The notes under the pieces: model-generated
Told to the model about the DNA's origin: nothing
Seen by the model: only the letters and a program-made list of their open reading frames with translations
Databases searched by the model: none
Position numbers and translations under genes: made by a program
Assembly: GCA_015654715.1 (NCBI GenBank)
Contig: JAATGK010000298.1
Location: 1 to 16,272, forward strand
Direction of reading: 5' to 3'
Source of the DNA: Alphaproteobacteria bacterium
GTDB taxonomy: Bacteria > Pseudomonadota > Alphaproteobacteria > Micropepsales > Micropepsaceae
DNA: 16,272 bases
In this document: piece by piece, positions 8,761-15,820 of the stretch
Numbering within the stretch: the first letter of the stretch is position 1
Layout of the letters: every line of letters starts with the position of its first letter

Positions 8761-8790
8761 TTGCGCCGCTGCAAAGGGCGCGGCTATAAC
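8761..8790 (+). promoter_or_regulatory. Candidate promoter of ndk
   Basis: TTGCGC (8761-8766) and TATAAC (8785-8790) are separated by 18 bases and lie 35 bases before the ndk ATG, in the divergent gap with the ABC-F gene. The -10 matches consensus at five of six positions, the -35 at three. Confidence 0.4.
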
Positions 8791-8824
8791 CCGCGCAACT
8801 TTTCAAAAATAATGGGAGCAGGAA

Positions 8825-9247
8825 ATGGCCGTTGAACGCACGCTTTCGATCATCAAACCCGACGCAACCCGCCGCAATCTGACCGGCGAGATCGTCGCGC
8901 GGTTCGAAAAGGCGGGCCTTCGGGTCGTGGCGTCCCGCCGCATCCGCCTGTCCGAGATCCAGGCCAAGGCGTTTTACGCCGTTCACGCCGAAAAGCCGTT
9001 TTACGGCAGCTTGGTGGCCTTTATGACCTCCGGCCCGGTCGTGGTACAGGTCTTGGAAGGCGAGAGCGCCATCGCCAAGAACCGCGAAGTGATGGGCGCC
9101 ACCAACCCCGCCAAAGCCGCCCCCGGCACCATCCGCAAGGATTTTGCCGAGTCGATGGAAGCCAATTCGGTGCACGGCTCCGACGCCCCCGAAACCGCCG
9201 CCAACGAGATCAAGTTCTTCTTCTCCGATCTCGACATCGTCGGCTGA
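8825..9247 (+). CDS. ndk: Nucleoside diphosphate kinase
   Basis: The 140-residue product is a full-length NDK. It transfers the gamma phosphate of a nucleoside triphosphate to a nucleoside diphosphate through a phospho-histidine, maintaining NTP and dNTP pools in the cytoplasm. The start [14 protein letters not shown] carries the conserved Lys11, and the active-site histidine is His117 in NSVHGSD. Conserved partners Tyr51, Arg87 (AKNREVMG), Arg104 and Asn114 are all in place. AGGA stands just before the ATG and supports the start. It is transcribed alone: it is divergent from the ABC-F gene and followed by a strong terminator. Confidence 0.97.
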   Translation: MAVERTLSIIKPDATRRNLTGEIVARFEKAGLRVVASRRIRLSEIQAKAFYAVHAEKPFYGSLVAFMTSGPVVVQVLEGESAIAKNREVMGATNPAKAAPGTIRKDFAESMEANSVHGSDAPETAANEIKFFFSDLDIVG

Positions 9248-9274
9248 TTTTTCGGGACTATTTTCCTTTTGCGG

Positions 9275-9303
9275 CGCGCCGGTCGTAAGGCTGGCGCGTT
9301 TTT
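9275..9303 (+). terminator. Rho-independent terminator of ndk
   Basis: A 10-bp GC-rich stem, CGCGCCGGTC (9275-9284) with GGCTGGCGCG (9289-9298), has two G-U pairs and a GTAA loop of the GNRA type, and is followed by five T residues. It starts 28 bases after the ndk stop. Confidence 0.85.
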
Positions 9304-9336
9304 GCCGTTGGCCCGCGCACGAGTATGCTACACCGC

Positions 9337-10194
9337 ATGAGTGTGGAAGAGGCGCAGCGCATGAAGGGCAAAACCGTCGTCATTACCGGGGGCACGTCGG
9401 GCATCGGCGAAGTGGCCGCCATTCGGTTGGCGGAAAAGGGCGCGCGAATCGTTTTCGTGGCGCGCGACAAGGCACGGGCGGAAACCACGCTCGCCAAACT
9501 GGCAAAAGCCAATCCCGGTGCGGCGCATGCGTTTCATATCGCCGATCTGTTTTCGCTCGCCGAGATGAAACGTGTCGCCGCCGAAATCGCCGCCGCGGAG
9601 CCCGCTATCGACGTCCTGATCAACAACGCCGGGGCGCTGTTCGCGACGCGTGAGGTCACCGTCGATGGCTTGGAGCGGACGTTTGCGCTGAACCACATGG
9701 CGTATTTCGTCATCACCAACGGTCTCATCAAGAATCTGAAGCCGGGCGCCCGCATCGTGTCGACCGCATCCGACGCCCATCTGGCGGCACGGCTCGATTT
9801 CGACAATCTCCAGTTCGAGCACGGCTTCAAAGGCTTTCGCGTCTACGGCACGTCCAAGCTGTGCAACATCCTGTTCACGCGCGAGCTGGCGCGGCGCTTG
9901 GAGGCAGCCGGCGTCACCGCCGTCTGTCTGCATCCCGGCTTCGTTGCGACGCGGTTTGCCGCCAACAACCGCGGTTTTCTCGGCACGGCCTTCGCAGTGT
10001 TGAAGACGCTGGCGGCGATTTCGCCGGAAAAGGGCGCGCGCACCATCGTGCATCTGGCGTCGGCCCCCGATATTGATGGTAAGGGCGGCACCTATTGGTA
10101 TAAGTGCAAGCCCATCACCCCTTCGCGCGCCGCCCGCAATGGGGCGGATGCCGAACGCCTATGGGAGATTTCGGAACAGATCGCCAATGGATAA
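9337..10194 (+). CDS. Short-chain dehydrogenase/reductase, retinol-dehydrogenase-like
   Basis: The Rossmann fold begins KTVVITGGTSGIGEVAAI (residues 12-29), with the Gly-rich TGGTSGIG cofactor site; Arg in VARDKAR suggests NADP(H). The structural motif NNAG is present (VLINNAGALF). The catalytic residues fit: Ser145 in STASDAH, Tyr170 and Lys174 in YGTSK. The stretch YGTSKLCNILFTRELARRL and the PGFVATRF that follows are typical of the retinol dehydrogenase/WW-domain oxidoreductase-like branch of SDRs, where substrates are often lipophilic alcohols or ketones. The true substrate is unknown. Possible starts are ATG 9325, 9337 and 9361; I prefer 9337 because homologues have a short leader before the KGKTVV strand, but 9361 has the best ribosome site (GAAGAGG). 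Its end overlaps the next gene by 8 bp. Confidence 0.9.
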   Translation: MSVEEAQRMKGKTVVITGGTSGIGEVAAIRLAEKGARIVFVARDKARAETTLAKLAKANPGAAHAFHIADLFSLAEMKRVAAEIAAAEPAIDVLINNAGALFATREVTVDGLERTFALNHMAYFVITNGLIKNLKPGARIVSTASDAHLAARLDFDNLQFEHGFKGFRVYGTSKLCNILFTRELARRLEAAGVTAVCLHPGFVATRFAANNRGFLGTAFAVLKTLAAISPEKGARTIVHLASAPDIDGKGGTYWYKCKPITPSRAARNGADAERLWEISEQIANG

Positions 10195-10522
10195 CGCCCA
10201 CAAGAAAGAGCTTTCGCGCACCTACAAGGAGCAGAAGGCGACGCCCGGCATCTTCGCGGTGCGTTGCACAGCGAGTCATGAAGTGTGGGTGGCCAAAGCG
10301 CCCGATCTGCCCAAGCGGCAGCCGGGGCTATGGTTTCAGCTTCGCATGGGCAGCTTTCCCGGCAAATCGTTGCAGGAAGCCTGGACGACGCATGGCGAGA
10401 CGGCGTTCACGTTCGAGACGCTCGAGGAAGTCAGCGACGACAACGAGATGATGCTCCCCATCCTGCTCAAGAAGCGGGAAGCCCATTGGCGCCGAACGCT
10501 GCACGCGTTGACGCTGATTTAG
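10187..10522 (+). CDS. Degenerate GIY-YIG domain protein
   Basis: The 111-residue product resembles the GIY-YIG family found alone or fused to LuxR-type regulators: MDNAHKKELSRTYKEQKA, then PGIFAVRCTASHEVWVAKAP, a WFQLRMGSF segment with Arg53, a LQEAWTTHGE helix and a FTFETLEE strand with Glu77/Glu80. In active GIY-YIG nucleases both tyrosines matter. Here the first motif reads GIF and the second VWVAK, so both catalytic tyrosines are missing and nuclease activity is unlikely. A binding or structural role is possible, but I do not assign one. The start ATG lies inside the end of the dehydrogenase gene (shared ATGGATAA), which indicates translational coupling. I chose this start because it begins the family's conserved N-terminal helix. 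Confidence 0.75.
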   Translation: MDNAHKKELSRTYKEQKATPGIFAVRCTASHEVWVAKAPDLPKRQPGLWFQLRMGSFPGKSLQEAWTTHGETAFTFETLEEVSDDNEMMLPILLKKREAHWRRTLHALTLI

Positions 10523-10544
10523 AGCGGAAGACATTCATGCCAAA

Positions 10545-10700
10545 TTACCCTCCCCTTGAGGGAGGGTCGAAATTTGCGCGAGCGGTAGCGAGCGGGAATT
10601 TCGGGGAGGGGTATGTCGCGACACAAACCTCGACGTACCCCTCCCCGAAAAATCTCCGCTTTCGCTTCGATTTTTCGACCCTCCCTCAAGGGGAGGGTAA
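10545..10700. repeat. 156-bp compound inverted repeat (REPIN/MITE-like)
   Basis: Perfect 26-bp terminal arms (10545-10570 and 10675-10700), beginning TTACCCTCCCC, face each other. Inside them is a second perfect pair of 12-bp arms, CGGGGAGGGGTA (10602-10613) and TACCCCTCCCCG (10636-10647), around a 22-base centre that includes the palindrome TGTCGCGACA. Each half (10545-10613 and 10636-10700) can also fold on itself, because CCCTCCCC at one end pairs with GGGGAGGG at the other. So it is two hairpin units in opposite orientation. It sits between two convergent genes and may also stop transcription from both sides. There is no open reading frame of interest in it. Confidence 0.85.
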
Positions 10701-10727
10701 AGGGATTCCGGCGAAACGCGTTCCGTT

Positions 10728-11609
10728 TCAGTCCAACAACATCCTGAATCCGGCGCGGCACCAGCGGCCTTTGCGGATCGTCTGGATCACGAAATAAAGG
10801 CCCGCTGCGGTGCAGACGACGATCGTCACCGCTGAGGCTTCCGGACCGAAGCCGCCGCCGGTGAGCCAGTCGGGGCCGGAGAGTGGAATATTGAGCAGGC
10901 CGTGTCCGGCCCGGCCGCCCGAGACCGAGGCGCCGAAGATGCCGCCCTCGGCGAAATTCCATCCGATATGAATGCCGATCGGGAACCACAGATTGCGCGT
11001 CGCCGCATAAGCTGCCCCGAGCAGGATGCCGGCCTCGAGCGCAATTGCGATCCCGGCGATCAGCGTGGCGTGCGGATTGGCCAGATGCACCAAGCCGAAA
11101 ACGACCGCGGAGATGACCAGCGCGATCGTGGTGCCGAACATGTCTTCGGTGATGCGGTAAATGGCGGCGCGGAAGATCAGCTCTTCGCAGACCCCCGACA
11201 CGATCGCCATGGCGGCCATACCGACGAGCCAATAGGTGCTGCCGAACCCTTGCCAGACGGCGGCCTTGGCGCCGAACAGCACCGCATAGACGATCGCGAA
11301 CATCAGGACCGCCAATACCATCCCGACGATCGCCAGCGGCAGGCCGCGCCGCAGGCCAAGCTCGATGATGTCGCGGCGCTCGAGCCAGCCGACCAAAAGG
11401 GCGTAGACACTGATGCTCAAGACGCCGGTGATGACCGCCGTGCCCAGCGCTACCGGCCCGCGCAATTCCTTGGCCAGATGCGGCAGGATCTGAAGCTGCA
11501 ACAGGATTTGCGGTCCGGCATAGGCGAGGCCGAGGACGAGGAAAAACACCACCAGCCGCAACAGTCCGAACCGGCGCAGGAAATTGCCGAGCGAGAATTT
11601 CTTAGGCAT
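10728..11609 (-). CDS. CPBP-family intramembrane metalloprotease
   Basis: The 293-residue protein is mostly membrane helices, with hydrophobic stretches near residues 15-32, 52-75, 90-112, 126-141, 160-178, 185-203 and 258-275. The CPBP (CAAX protease and bacteriocin-processing, Abi) motifs are all present: EELIFR with Glu142, Glu143 and Arg147, then FGLVH with His175, then HIGWN with His214 and Asn218. These residues form the intramembrane active site in Rce1-type proteases. Substrates of bacterial members are mostly unknown; roles include protein processing and bacteriocin self-immunity. The gene begins 3 bp after the purN stop, so it is the last gene of a purM-purN operon, but nothing shows a purine role. 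The GC-rich inverted repeat after its stop may end the transcript. Confidence 0.88.
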   Translation of the reverse strand: MPKKFSLGNFLRRFGLLRLVVFFLVLGLAYAGPQILLQLQILPHLAKELRGPVALGTAVITGVLSISVYALLVGWLERRDIIELGLRRGLPLAIVGMVLAVLMFAIVYAVLFGAKAAVWQGFGSTYWLVGMAAMAIVSGVCEELIFRAAIYRITEDMFGTTIALVISAVVFGLVHLANPHATLIAGIAIALEAGILLGAAYAATRNLWFPIGIHIGWNFAEGGIFGASVSGGRAGHGLLNIPLSGPDWLTGGGFGPEASAVTIVVCTAAGLYFVIQTIRKGRWCRAGFRMLLD

Positions 11610-11612
11610 GAG

Positions 11613-12224
11613 CTAGCCCTTCAAAAATACCGTCCGGCCGTCTTCGAGGCGCACGCGCCTCTCGGCGACGAGCTTCAGCGCGACGGGGTATAGCTTGTGC
11701 TCTTCGACCAGAATGCGGGCCGCAAGCGTATCGGCGGTGTCGTCGATCGCCACCGGCACCGCGGCCTGGGCGATGATCGGACCGGCGTCGAGCTCGGGCA
11801 CCACGAAATGCACGGTGCAGCCCGACACCCGCACGCCCGCCGCCAAAGCCTGCTCATGCACATGCACGCCTTTGAACAGCGGCAGCAGCGAGGGATGGAT
11901 GTTGAGCAGGCGCCCCTCCCAATGGCGGGTGAACCAGGTCGACAGAATGCGCATGAATCCGGCCAGGCAGACGATCTCAACGCCGGCTGTTTCGAGTTCA
12001 TCGGCGACGGCGCGATCGAACGCCTCGCGGGTTTCATAGGCCTTGTGGGAAACGACTTTCGTCGCGATGCCCGCGGCACCCGCGTGTTGCAGGCCTTCGG
12101 CATTGATGGCGTTGGAAATCACCAGAACGATCTCGGCCGGAAATCCGGGCAGCGAGGCCGCCGCAATCAGCGAGCGCATGTTGCTGCCGCGGCCGGAGAT
12201 CAGGATGCCAACGCGCTTCTTCAT
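11613..12224 (-). CDS. purN: Phosphoribosylglycinamide formyltransferase (GART)
   Basis: The 203-residue enzyme uses 10-formyltetrahydrofolate to formylate GAR to FGAR, the third step of purine synthesis, in the cytoplasm. The phosphate-binding start [16 protein letters not shown] is typical. The catalytic residues are Asn108 and His110 in [10 protein letters not shown] and Asp146 in VPELDAGPI, matching Asn106, His108 and Asp144 of the E. coli enzyme. [10 protein letters not shown] is the conserved folate-site segment. Length is normal. Its ATG overlaps the purM stop in ATGA (12221-12224), a standard translational coupling of two successive pathway genes. Confidence 0.97.
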   Translation of the reverse strand: MKKRVGILISGRGSNMRSLIAAASLPGFPAEIVLVISNAINAEGLQHAGAAGIATKVVSHKAYETREAFDRAVADELETAGVEIVCLAGFMRILSTWFTRHWEGRLLNIHPSLLPLFKGVHVHEQALAAGVRVSGCTVHFVVPELDAGPIIAQAAVPVAIDDTADTLAARILVEEHKLYPVALKLVAERRVRLEDGRTVFLKG

Positions 12225-13288
12225 AACTTCAGTTTTCCTCTATAGCGCACCTTGGCCTCGCCGTCGCCGGGCACCAAGCTGCCGATGATGTAGGGCGCAT
12301 CGCCGTGGCTGCGGAACGCCTCCAGCACGGCGTCGGCCCGCTCGGGCGCCACCACGGCGATCAGGCCGATGCCGCAATTGAAGGTGCGCAGCATTTCGTC
12401 GGCCGGAATGGCGGCGGCGCGGGCCAGCCAAGCGAACACGCCGGGTAAGGTCCAGGCGCCGAGGTCGATTTCGGCATCGAGTCCGGCGGGCAGGGCGCGC
12501 GGCGTGTTTTCGGTGAGGCCGCCGCCGGTGATGTGGGCAAGGCCTTTGACGCCGCCGGTTTTGATCGCCGCCAGCCCACTTAAGACGTAAAGCCGTGTCG
12601 GGGTCAGCAGGGCTTCGCCGAGGGTCAGCGGATTGGCGAACGGCGCGCAGGAATCGTACGACGCGCCGACCCGCTCGACCACGCGGCGCACCAGCGAGAA
12701 GCCGTTGGAATGCACGCCTGACGAGCCGACGCCGATCAAAACATCGCCGGCGCGCATAGCGGCGGTCTTGGGCAGGATGGCATCGCGCTCCACGGCGCCG
12801 ACCGAAAACCCGGCGAGATCGAAATCGTGCGGCGCATAAAGGCCGGGCATCTCCGCCGTCTCGCCGCCGATCAAGGCGCAGCCGGAATCTTTGCAGGCGC
12901 GCGCAATGCCTTCGACGATTTTCGCCGCGGCATCCACTTTCAGTTTGCCGGTGGCGTAGTAGTCGAGGAAGAACAGCGGTTCCGCGCCTTGCACGACGAT
13001 GTCGTTGACGCACATCGCCACCAAATCCTGGCCAAGGCCGTCGTAATGGCCGGTATCGATGGCGATCTTGAGCTTGGTGCCGACGCCGTCGGTGGAGGCC
13101 ACCAGCACCGGGTCGCTGTAGCCCGCCGCCTTGAGGTCGAACAGGCCGCCGAAGCCGCCGAGATCGGCATCGGCCCCCGGCCGGCGGGTCGCTTTGGCGG
13201 CCGGCGCAATGCGCTCGACCAGGGCTTCGCCGGCATCGATGTCAACGCCCGCATCCTTGTAGGTGATCGGGGTGGGATCTGTGGACAT
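12221..13288 (-). CDS. purM: Phosphoribosylformylglycinamidine cyclo-ligase (AIR synthetase)
   Basis: The 355-residue enzyme closes the imidazole ring: FGAM plus ATP gives AIR, the fifth step of purine synthesis. Diagnostic segments are [19 protein letters not shown] at the start, [12 protein letters not shown] (residues 65-76) and [20 protein letters not shown] (92-111). The later [12 protein letters not shown] and [16 protein letters not shown] are also family hallmarks. It is the first gene of the purM-purN-CPBP cluster. The ribosome site is weak (a GAGCT 7 bases before ATG). Upstream lies a 41-bp palindrome that could sit in its leader or promoter. Confidence 0.97.
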   Translation of the reverse strand: MSTDPTPITYKDAGVDIDAGEALVERIAPAAKATRRPGADADLGGFGGLFDLKAAGYSDPVLVASTDGVGTKLKIAIDTGHYDGLGQDLVAMCVNDIVVQGAEPLFFLDYYATGKLKVDAAAKIVEGIARACKDSGCALIGGETAEMPGLYAPHDFDLAGFSVGAVERDAILPKTAAMRAGDVLIGVGSSGVHSNGFSLVRRVVERVGASYDSCAPFANPLTLGEALLTPTRLYVLSGLAAIKTGGVKGLAHITGGGLTENTPRALPAGLDAEIDLGAWTLPGVFAWLARAAAIPADEMLRTFNCGIGLIAVVAPERADAVLEAFRSHGDAPYIIGSLVPGDGEAKVRYRGKLKL

Positions 13289-13318
13289 CGGCAGCTCGTT
13301 CAGGGTGACGGTTTCGTT

Positions 13319-13359
13319 TAGAGCGTTTCATCGTTTCGGTGAAACGGTGAAAAGCTCTA
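13319..13359. repeat. 41-bp imperfect palindrome upstream of purM
   Basis: Arms TAGAGCGTTTCATCGTTTC (13319-13337) and GAAACGGTGAAAAGCTCTA (13341-13359) match at 17 of 19 positions with a 3-base centre. The form, with TAGAGC and GCTCTA ends, is like dispersed intergenic palindromes common in alphaproteobacteria. It lies 31 bases from the purM start and could form a hairpin in its leader. It has no T-tract, so a terminator is unlikely. Confidence 0.75.
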
Positions 13360-13436
13360 GGCTTGACAGGGCCGGGCGCGCAAGAAGGTGCGGCGGCGTG
13401 CACACAGCTTCATGACATATCCGGCGGGCCCGAAAC

Positions 13437-13461
13437 TATTACACACTCAAATTGTGTAATA
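13437..13461. promoter_or_regulatory. Perfect 9-bp inverted repeat upstream of cysK, operator candidate
   Basis: TATTACACA (13437-13445) and TGTGTAATA (13453-13461) are perfect arms around a 7-base centre. It lies in an AT-rich island (about 13430-13525) that contrasts with the GC-rich surroundings. It ends 96 bp before the cysK ATG. A TTGTGT (13452-13457) and TACAAA (13474-13479) with 16-base spacing overlap it and could be a promoter; TATAAG at 13517-13522 is another -10-like site. Repression or activation of cysK, or of purM in the other direction, is possible. Confidence 0.55.
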
Positions 13462-13544
13462 CAATATATTCTCTACAAATATCCTGGACATTATCAGGTT
13501 ACTGCGATAACTTCTGTATAAGTGTTTGGTTGCGCGCCTTAAGC

Positions 13545-13550
13545 AGGAGA
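13545..13550 (+). promoter_or_regulatory. Ribosome binding site of cysK
   Basis: AGGAGA ends 7 bases before ATG 13558. It is the strongest ribosome site in the plus-strand right half and fixes the start. Confidence 0.8.
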
Positions 13551-13557
13551 ATCCGCC

Positions 13558-14550
13558 ATGTCTGTCGCCTATGCCGATAGCCCCACCTTCCGCGCCCCGG
13601 GGCGCGGCCGCGTCTACAATTCGATCACCGAAACCGTCGGCGATACGCCCATCGTGAAGCTGGCGCGCCTGCCGCAGCAGGAAGGCGTCAAAGCGAACAT
13701 CCTTCTCAAGCTTGAGTTCTTCAATCCGATTGCCTCGGTGAAGGACCGCATCGGCGTCGCCATGATCGATGCGCTCGAACGCGACGGCAAAATCACCCCG
13801 GGCAAGACGACGCTGATCGAACCCACCAGCGGCAACACCGGTATCGCGCTCGCTTTCGTCGCGGCGGCCCGCGGCTACAAGCTGATCCTGTGCATGCCGG
13901 AATCGTTCTCGCTCGAACGCCGCAAGATGCTCGCGTTCCTCGGCGCCGAACTGGTGCTGACGCCGGCGGCAGGCGGCATGAAAGGCGCCATCGCTCGCTC
14001 GCAGGAGCTTCTCAACACCATTCCCGACGCGGTCAGCCCGCGCCAGTTCGATAATCCCGCCAATCCGGAAATCCATCGCCGCACCACGGCCGAGGAAATC
14101 TGGAACGACACCCACGGCGACGTCGATGTGGTGGTGGCAGGCTCGGGCACCGGCGGCACCATTACCGGCATCGGCCAGGTGCTGAAGAAGCGTAAGCCCG
14201 TCAAGGTTATCGTTGTAGAGCCGGAAGATTCGCCGGTGCTGTCGGGCGGCAAGCCGGGGCCGCACAAGATCCAGGGCATTGGGCCGAGCTTCGTACCGGC
14301 GGTGCTCGACACCTCGGTCTATGACGAAATCGTCACCATCTCGAATGAATCGGCGCTGTCGACGGCGCGCAAGCTGGCGCGGCTGGAAGGCATTCCGGTC
14401 GGCATTTCGGCCGGTGCGGCGATCACGGCGGCGTTCGAAGTCGGCCAGCGTCCCGAATACGCCGGCAAGAACATCGTGGTGATCGTCCCTGATTTCGCCG
14501 AGCGTTATCTCACGACGGCATTGTTTGAGGGATTGGCCGTCCCGGGCTGA
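13558..14550 (+). CDS. cysK: Cysteine synthase (O-acetylserine sulfhydrylase)
   Basis: The 330-residue PLP enzyme makes cysteine from O-acetylserine and sulfide. The PLP lysine is Lys62 in [11 protein letters not shown], the substrate loop is PTSGNTG (89-95), and the phosphate-binding loop is [26 protein letters not shown] and [13 protein letters not shown] are family hallmarks. The protein has about 20 extra N-terminal residues before [13 protein letters not shown] compared with E. coli CysK, a common feature in alphaproteobacterial copies. A small difference is GISAGAA where most have GISSGAA. It stands alone between purM and DUF2066 with its own upstream region and terminator. No serine acetyltransferase gene is nearby. 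Cystathionine beta-synthase-like activity cannot be excluded but the motifs fit CysK better. Confidence 0.93.
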   Translation: MSVAYADSPTFRAPGRGRVYNSITETVGDTPIVKLARLPQQEGVKANILLKLEFFNPIASVKDRIGVAMIDALERDGKITPGKTTLIEPTSGNTGIALAFVAAARGYKLILCMPESFSLERRKMLAFLGAELVLTPAAGGMKGAIARSQELLNTIPDAVSPRQFDNPANPEIHRRTTAEEIWNDTHGDVDVVVAGSGTGGTITGIGQVLKKRKPVKVIVVEPEDSPVLSGGKPGPHKIQGIGPSFVPAVLDTSVYDEIVTISNESALSTARKLARLEGIPVGISAGAAITAAFEVGQRPEYAGKNIVVIVPDFAERYLTTALFEGLAVPG

Positions 14551-14597
14551 TCCCTGTTTTGTGTGCGTTCGTTCCTTTGAAAGTCTCTCCCTGAACT

Positions 14598-14626
14598 TGG
14601 CGGGCCTTGTGGTCCGCCATTTTTTT
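14598..14626 (+). terminator. Rho-independent terminator of cysK
   Basis: TGGCGGGCC (14598-14606) pairs with GGTCCGCCA (14611-14619), a 9-bp stem with one G-U pair and a TTGT loop, followed by seven T residues. It starts 47 bases after the cysK stop. Confidence 0.92.
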
Positions 14627-14749
14627 GTGAAAAGCGCGCTTGGGTAGGCGTGATCGTGGTGGTGCGACAACACGATGATAGGGGCGGAAGAGCGCTTTCA
14701 TGGGCGGCGGCGGGCCGGTATAGTCGCCCCATCCAGGACGGGTTTCCAG

Positions 14750-15820
14750 ATGTATCGCCTCATTCGCCTTCCAGCGCTGGTTCTGGCGCTTGCAATTTCC
14801 TGCGTTGTTAACGCTCCGGCGGCCGTGGCCGACCCGACCTTCGAGGTCAGCGGCATTCATGTCGACGCGTCCGCCAAGTCGGTCGCCGAGGCGCGGACCG
14901 CCGCCGTCGCCAGCGGTCGTCCGACGGCGTGGAATATCCTGTTCCGGCGTCTGACGCGGCAGCAGGACTGGACCCGCCAACCGGCGCTCGACGCCGCCAC
15001 GCTGCAAAAGATGGTGATCGGCTATCTGCCGAGCAACGAGCGCCGCTCGACGACGCGCTACGTCGCCGACATGACCTACACCTTTAATTCCGAGATGGTG
15101 GCGCGCGTCCTCCAAAGCGCCGGCATTCCCTACACTTCCGTCGCCGCCAAGCGCGTGCTGCTGGTGCCGATGGCGCCGGGCTTTGCCCGCGGCTCGAGCT
15201 GGACGGCGGCCTTCGCAAGCCCGCGCTTCGCCACCGCGCCGGTGCCATTTGCACTGCCACCCGGCGATGCGGCCGACATGACGTATCTCGCCGGGCTCAA
15301 TTTCGACACCGCCAATTGGGAGCAAGTGGCAACGGTGGCCGCCCGCATCAGGGCGACGGAAGCCTTGCTGGTGCAGGCCACTCCGGCCGGCAACAAGCTG
15401 CAGGTCACGATCAAACGGCTCGGCCAGGGCGAAATGCCGATGAAGACGAGCTTTGAAGTCCCGCTGCTGCAGAGCGCGACGGCCACTTATCCGGGCGCCG
15501 CCGATGCCACCATGCGCGCCATCGACGACATGTGGAAGAACCAGAAAGCCGTCGATTACGGCCAGAAGGGCAAGCTTACGGCCGCCGTACGCATCGCCTC
15601 GCTCGGCCAGTTTGCCAGCCTCGAAAACGCGATCACGAGTGTCCCGAATGTGGCCTCGGTGAACGTCGCGGCGATGGACGTCGGCGAGGCGCGGCTGACG
15701 ATCTCCTATATCGGCTCCCCCGAGCAATTGAAGGCGGCGCTGGCCCAGGCCGGCGTTTTGCTCAGGGCAAGCGGAGGTAGCTGGCAGATTGTGCAAGGCG
15801 CCGCTACGGTCCAGCCATGA
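14750..15820 (+). CDS. DUF2066-domain secreted or periplasmic protein
   Basis: The 356-residue product starts with a Sec signal peptide (MYRLIRLPALVLALAISCVV, probable cleavage near AVA-D at residue 27), so it acts in the periplasm or envelope. The mature part matches DUF2066. It opens with FEVSGIHVDASAKSVAEART and RPTAWNILFRRLT, continues with TYTFNSEMVARVLQSAGIPY and KRVLLVPMAP, and ends with two alpha-beta units (LGQFASLENAITSVPNVASV; ARLTISYIGSPEQLKAALAQ). The family has no established biochemical function. I chose ATG 14750 because the signal peptide begins there and AGGACGGG lies upstream; the frame extends further without sense. Its stop overlaps the next start as ATGA, so it is coupled to a phospholipid synthesis gene, which suggests an envelope role. 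Confidence 0.87.
   Translation: MYRLIRLPALVLALAISCVVNAPAAVADPTFEVSGIHVDASAKSVAEARTAAVASGRPTAWNILFRRLTRQQDWTRQPALDAATLQKMVIGYLPSNERRSTTRYVADMTYTFNSEMVARVLQSAGIPYTSVAAKRVLLVPMAPGFARGSSWTAAFASPRFATAPVPFALPPGDAADMTYLAGLNFDTANWEQVATVAARIRATEALLVQATPAGNKLQVTIKRLGQGEMPMKTSFEVPLLQSATATYPGAADATMRAIDDMWKNQKAVDYGQKGKLTAAVRIASLGQFASLENAITSVPNVASVNVAAMDVGEARLTISYIGSPEQLKAALAQAGVLLRASGGSWQIVQGAATVQP

Noticed and set aside
8741..9175. Upstream extension of the ABC-F reading frame
   Set aside because: It lies antisense to ndk and codes for no recognisable domain; the first ABC strand starts at 8740.
13507..13525. Sequence resembling a loxP arm (ATAACTTC followed by GTATA)
   Set aside because: Only one partial arm is present and there is no matching inverted arm at the right distance; chance similarity.
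13360..13557. Sulfur-related riboswitch (SAM or similar) upstream of cysK
   Set aside because: No conserved riboswitch core or suitable pairing pattern is recognisable; the main structure is a simple protein-type dyad.
13447..14673. Long open frame on the minus strand opposite cysK
   Set aside because: Its product is Arg/His-rich low-complexity sequence, as expected antisense to a GC-rich gene; cysK on the plus strand has clear motifs and a ribosome site.
14627..14749. Inverted repeat TGAAAAGCGC / GCGCTTTCA before the DUF2066 gene
   Set aside because: The arms match only with a gap and a mismatch over a long spacer; too weak to call a feature.
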